This document shows positions 61,000 to 64,000 of a stretch of DNA of 64,000 nucleotides, in pieces (position 1 is the first letter of the stretch; the number at the start of each line of letters is the position of its first letter). Under the pieces are notes generated by a model. That model was not told the DNA's origin and searched no databases. It was given only the letters and a program-made list of their open reading frames with translations. The stretch is taken from the NCBI GenBank assembly GCA_018066245.1, contig JAGHRT010000033.1, positions 1-64,000 of the forward strand. Reading direction: 5' to 3'. Source of the DNA: Candidatus Equimonas faecalis. GTDB taxonomy: Bacteria; Bacteroidota; Bacteroidia; Bacteroidales; Bacteroidaceae. The position numbers and the translations under genes are program-made.

Positions 61000-61407
61000 A
61001 TGAAAAAGCCGGCAGACATCTCAAAGTTCAATCTGAGGCTCCGCAAGGAGGTAGAAGAAAAAATGGGCGCACGTGTCAATACGCCCAAGGACTTTGTGTG
61101 TCTGCACGATAGAATCTATAACGAGCTCCACGTCAGCATCAGCATCAGCACACTCAAACGCTACTGGGGCTACGTGTCGGCACCCACGCACTATCAGCCC
61201 AACATATTCACGCTCAACACTCTGACGCACTTCGTGGGCTATCGCGACTGGGAGGCCTTCATCGCCGGCGACAAAAAGAAAGCGACACCCGGCAAAACCG
61301 AGCGTCGCAAGAAGATAGAGGCTGCACTCTCTCGCATAGAGAGCCAGATGGCCCGCCTCGGGGAGGAGGTGGCCACGCTGCACAGGCTAATGCATGAGGA
61401 AGAATAG
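61000..61407 (+). CDS. Putative DNA-binding protein with STLKR motif (135 aa)
   Basis: 135 aa from ATG 61000, after a weak TAACTTCG box. The core FVCLHDRIYNELHVSISIST-LKRYWGYV...LNTLTHFVGYRDWEAFI aligns with the convergent protein encoded at 61387-61956. The pattern (helix, SxSTLKR, WGY, TL-L-FVGY-WEAF) looks like a winged or HTH-type domain common in Bacteroidetes, but I have no family name. A coiled-coil C-terminus (about 105-135; IEAALSRIESQMARLGEEVA) suggests a dimer. Its upstream site is shared with the peptide run, so it may be a regulator of that run. Overlaps the convergent gene by 21 bases. Confidence 0.65.
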   Translation: MKKPADISKFNLRLRKEVEEKMGARVNTPKDFVCLHDRIYNELHVSISISTLKRYWGYVSAPTHYQPNIFTLNTLTHFVGYRDWEAFIAGDKKKATPGKTERRKKIEAALSRIESQMARLGEEVATLHRLMHEEE

Positions 61408-61956
61408 TATGCCGTGCTTGTTTCCACATACGTAATTGACGGGCGCCTTACCTTGCATCACAACGTCTTCGAGATACAGTGTCTCGCCCTTTATGAAAAG
61501 GTGGCAACGGAAGGTGTCGCCTACGCTCAGTTTGCTCCCCACGCTGCTCTCCACCGCGAAACGGTGGTGTCCAATGCAGCGAAACACGCACTCGTGATCG
61601 GGCTGCCACATCACCCGCAGCCTGTCATCCACACATATCTCGTCGGCACTCAGGCTCTCGGACAGCAGCGGCGTACTCTCCAGACCTCCCGCCGATGCCG
61701 TGCGGCGGCAGAAGGCGGCCCACGACTGATAGCCCACATACTGGCTCAGGATGTCCAACGTGGCACGCCGCTGCCCACCGTCGCTGCTCACATAGCCATA
61801 CAGACGCTTCAGCGTGCTCACGCTCACGCTCTGACGTGTTTTCTCAAAGATGCTCTCCGCAAGAATGTCGAAGTCCCGGGCCGTCTGCATCGTGCGTCCA
61901 GCCACGGCTTCTATCTGCTTGCGCAGCGCGCGTTCATTATTATTCTCTTCTGTCAT
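61387..61956 (-). CDS. Paralogous STLKR-motif protein with C-terminal beta domain (189 aa)
   Basis: 189 aa. N-terminal half paralogous to the 61000 protein: FDILAESIFEKTRQSVSVST, LKRLYGYVSSDGGQRRATLD, SQYVGYQSWAAFC. The C-terminal half (about 105-189) is a small beta-rich domain: DRLRVMWQPDHECVFRCIGH, GDTFRCHLFIKGETLYLEDV. It may sense a ligand. It lies 24 bases downstream of the Ser/Thr kinase stop on the same strand... in transcription order the kinase comes first, so the two are probably co-transcribed and could act together. No family name known to me. Confidence 0.65.
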   Translation of the reverse strand: MTEENNNERALRKQIEAVAGRTMQTARDFDILAESIFEKTRQSVSVSTLKRLYGYVSSDGGQRRATLDILSQYVGYQSWAAFCRRTASAGGLESTPLLSESLSADEICVDDRLRVMWQPDHECVFRCIGHHRFAVESSVGSKLSVGDTFRCHLFIKGETLYLEDVVMQGKAPVNYVCGNKHGILFFLMH

Positions 61957-61980
61957 TGCCCTAAAGTTAAATCCTATAAA

Positions 61981-63279
61981 TTAGTCTTCTATCTCTTTAA
62001 GTATTTCGGTGAGGACGTTTGTATATTGGTTGTTGATATAGTCGCCCAGTGCTATATAGAGGGCCATGCTTTCCTGCTCTGTGAGCTTGCCGTCCCATCC
62101 TTTCTGCATGGCTTGCACCTCCTTCATTCCCTGGAGATAGAAGTGGGTCGATTGCTGGGTCAAATCCCACTTTCTCCGCAGCGATAAAGGCTGCGCTGTC
62201 TCTCTGCGGAGCGTATCGAGGAAGGCCGCGTAGTTCATTTCTTCCATCAGTTTATCAATACGGCGACATCCCCGCTCTTTCTCTTCCGCGTAGAAGTTGG
62301 CAGCGGGCACTGCCTCCGTGCTGGCTGGAGCCTCGGGAACCGAATGGGGAGCCTCGGCGGGGCGGGGCTGTACGGTGTCGGCCATGGTGGCCGGCTCAGC
62401 CACAGGCACAACGGCTGACACAGGTTCCAGATCTGTGTGACGAATGTCCATAAGCCCCGTGGCCGTCAGCACGCCCACCACGGCTATTATGCCCAGCATT
62501 ATGCCGCCTGCCAGCGTCAGCCATCGCCGGCGCCGGTCCACGCGGGCAAGGGCCTCCCGCAGTTCCTGAACGCCGTTGTAACGCCGTGCAAGTTTCGCCG
62601 TGCAGCGTCGCACCACGGGGGCGTACATTACTCCTAAGCGCAGTTCTCGAAGTATCACGCCGAGGCTATATATATCGTTGCGTACGTCAGGATTGCCGCC
62701 TTGCTGCTGCTCGGGCGACACATACGCCAGCGTGCCTGCAGCCTGCTTCAGCACAGCGTAGTTGTCGGCATCGGCCAGCCCGAAATCGATGATTTTGAGG
62801 TTATGGCCGTTGTCCGTGACGAGGATATTCTGGGGCTTCAGGTCACGGTGCACCACCTGATGGGCATGCACCCACGCCACAGTCTCCACCATCTGTTCGG
62901 CCAGACGGCGGCGCTCCGCGCGGCTGCCTACGAAGGCATCGAGCGTGAGGCCCTGCACATATTCCATCACGAGGCACTCCCCCAGGCCCGCCACCTGCTC
63001 CAGACCCACGGCTTTCACCACACAGGGGTGACTCAACCGCGTCAGTACGTCATATTCTTTCTGCAACAGACCCTCGTAAAACGCCTGCCCCACGTACTCC
63101 TCCTTCAGGCACTTCAACACCCACCACTGGCCCTGCCGCCGCGCCTTTACGAGGCAGCAATAGACACCCATAGCCAGATTCTCTTTCTCGGAGAAGGCAC
63201 GGTCATCAATCACCTGCGCCATGTCGGGCGGCACAAGGATGCCAGAGGGATTATTTTCTGCGAAGGACATCCGATGCAA
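61981..63279 (-). CDS. Hanks-type Ser/Thr protein kinase with transmembrane segment
   Basis: 432 aa. Kinase domain about 25-250: Lys56 (WWVLKCLKEEY), HRDLKPQN (His144, Asp146, Asn151), DFG (Asp165 in IIDFGLAD), activation loop ending TLAYVSPEQQ. The glycine loop is poorly conserved. A transmembrane helix at about 254-275 (LTLAGGIMLGIIAVVGVLTA) is followed by a Pro/Ala/Val-rich linker and an external or periplasmic helical domain (about 325-432). Probable sensor kinase; target unknown. A second ATG (63270) is an equally good start. Promoter TAACTTTG at 63293-63300. Followed by the paralogous STLKR-motif gene. Confidence 0.9.
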   Translation of the reverse strand: MHRMSFAENNPSGILVPPDMAQVIDDRAFSEKENLAMGVYCCLVKARRQGQWWVLKCLKEEYVGQAFYEGLLQKEYDVLTRLSHPCVVKAVGLEQVAGLGECLVMEYVQGLTLDAFVGSRAERRRLAEQMVETVAWVHAHQVVHRDLKPQNILVTDNGHNLKIIDFGLADADNYAVLKQAAGTLAYVSPEQQQGGNPDVRNDIYSLGVILRELRLGVMYAPVVRRCTAKLARRYNGVQELREALARVDRRRRWLTLAGGIMLGIIAVVGVLTATGLMDIRHTDLEPVSAVVPVAEPATMADTVQPRPAEAPHSVPEAPASTEAVPAANFYAEEKERGCRRIDKLMEEMNYAAFLDTLRRETAQPLSLRRKWDLTQQSTHFYLQGMKEVQAMQKGWDGKLTEQESMALYIALGDYINNQYTNVLTEILKEIED

Positions 63280-63292
63280 TTGTTTTCTGCTG

Positions 63293-63300
63293 CAAAGTTA
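63293..63300 (-). promoter_or_regulatory. Promoter -7 element for the kinase gene
   Basis: TAACTTTG on the minus strand, 14 bases before the first ATG. Confidence 0.55.
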
Positions 63301-63432
63301 CGAAAAAAAACGGTATAACTATACTTTTGCGCAATGTTATGCCTCAGGTCGGAATAAGCTTTCTAACACAAGTTTCTATTCCAGACAATTTTCAGGCGGT
63401 TTTTAATGAGAAAATAAGGATCTAAAAGGCGC

Positions 63433-63469
63433 AAAAAAAACATAGCGACCCTGCGGCAGGGTCGCTATG
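63433..63469 (-). terminator. Rho-independent terminator after the DUF2795 gene
   Basis: CATAGCGACCCTG (63441-63453) pairs with CAGGGTCGCTATG (63457-63469); the minus-strand transcript then reads eight U. Confidence 0.9.
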
Positions 63470-63495
63470 TTGCTGAATTGGAATCAGGTTAGGAT

Positions 63496-63717
63496 TTAAT
63501 ACTCATCCTCGTTCCAAAGGAAATCCTCTTTGGAGGGATAGTCGGGCCAAACGTCCTCGATGGTTTCGTAGATTTCGCTTTCTTCTTCCAGTTCCTCCAA
63601 GTTTTCAATGACTTCAAGAGGGCATCCTGAGCGCTGGGCGTAGTCCAGAAGTTCGGCCTTGGTGGCGGGCCAGGGAGCATCCTCCAGATAGGTGGCAAGT
63701 TCCAGTGTCCAATACAT
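63496..63717 (-). CDS. DUF2795 protein (73 aa)
   Basis: 73 aa from ATG 63717: MYWTLELATYLEDAPWPATK, ELLDYAQRSGCPLEVIENLE, then a very acidic tail ending FLWNEDEY. This matches the compact DUF2795 proteins present in nearly all Bacteroidales, as I recall them. Acidic, cytoplasmic, function unknown. The frame upstream of 63717 extends through its promoter region and is not coding. Promoter TATATTTG at 63843-63850 and a strong terminator downstream make it a single-gene unit with a 125-base leader. Confidence 0.9.
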   Translation of the reverse strand: MYWTLELATYLEDAPWPATKAELLDYAQRSGCPLEVIENLEELEEESEIYETIEDVWPDYPSKEDFLWNEDEY

Positions 63718-63842
63718 AGTTTTCGTAGCCTCGGACTTCTCTCCTGCTCCTCCGTACAGCCCATCGGCGGGCGAAGGCGGGGCAGAAGCGGCGGCGAGGA
63801 CTTTGTTAAGGTGAATAATTAGATGTTTTTCGCTTTGGGCGG

Positions 63843-63850
63843 CAAATATA
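63843..63850 (-). promoter_or_regulatory. Promoter -7 element for the DUF2795 gene
   Basis: TATATTTG on the minus strand. Confidence 0.5.
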
Positions 63851-63958
63851 CAACTTATTTTTGATTGTAGGGGCAGGATAGACCGTTTTTTCGCATGTTT
63901 TTTGATAAAAATGCTTATTTTTGTTGCCGTTGGCCCTTTTTTTATCAAAACAAATGCT

Positions 63959-63966
63959 TAACTTTG
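63959..63966 (+). promoter_or_regulatory. Promoter -7 element for a gene beyond the right edge
   Basis: TAACTTTG on the plus strand, 34 bases from the window end; nothing can be said of the gene. Confidence 0.45.
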
Positions 63967-64000
63967 CTCCCAAATCCACACCCTAAGACTTTGCAAGCCA

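Overview
The window looks like a chromosomal segment of a gut- or mouth-type Bacteroidales, most likely Prevotellaceae-like. The phylum call rests on a SusC/SusD pair, DUF2795, DUF4302 and DUF2723 proteins, BspA-like surface repeats, and many copies of the Bacteroidetes promoter -7 element TAnnTTTG (usually TAACTTTG or TAATTTTG) close to start codons. The family-level call is inference. I saw no rRNA, tRNA or CRISPR array.

Layout. 1-6990 (-): a giant secreted sialidase preceded by two SGNH-esterase domains, cut by the left edge. 7.7-13.3 kb: duplicated EEP protein, Xer recombinase, rpsU, an OmpA-like porin, DUF3467 and RNase HII. 13.5-17.1 kb (-): a BspA-like surface protein. 17.5-21.6 kb (-): RNA methyltransferase, DPP IV and RidA. 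21.8-25.6 kb (+): acyl-CoA ligase, prfB, a 46-aa membrane peptide and a CYTH protein. 26.0-29.1 kb: divergent aminopeptidase P and THUMP-like methyltransferase. 29.1-37.4 kb (-): M16 peptidase, DUF559 element, DUF2723 protein, polysaccharide deacetylase and porin. 37.8 kb (+): a GNAT-fold protein. 39.5-48.6 kb (-): a SusC/SusD locus with a zinc peptidase and two further secreted proteins, probably for peptide capture. 48.7-51.0 kb (-): threonine catabolism (kbl, tdh). 51.2-53.3 kb (-): secreted proteins including a sphingomyelinase D/phospholipase D toxin-like enzyme. 54.6-60.5 kb (-): a long one-strand gene run that looks like a RiPP (modified peptide) locus: short Cys peptide, RRE-fused radical SAM/SPASM enzyme, amidohydrolase, Cys-motif proteins and small membrane proteins. 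60.7-60.9 kb (+): an unannotated structured noncoding RNA. 61-63.3 kb: two paralogous putative DNA-binding proteins and a Ser/Thr kinase. 63.5 kb: a DUF2795 protein.

The most unusual feature is the density of short dispersed repeats. Families A/B are 21-22 bp periodic arrays (a 10-bp AGGAAAAACT core alternating with 11-12 bp arms) at nine places, two of them inside reading frames. Family C is paired CTCCCCCTTAAGGGGGAG-type palindromes; one pair forms terminal inverted repeats around a DUF559 nuclease gene and has apparently rewritten the start of the next gene. Family D is large compound palindromes. Family E is a GCGTCGATT-based repeat, one inverted pair of which brackets a 0.6-kb repeat-filled block. 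Together they suggest active small non-autonomous elements. Best candidates for something undescribed are the radical-SAM peptide locus with its neighbouring RNA, the DUF559/palindrome element, and the A/B arrays.
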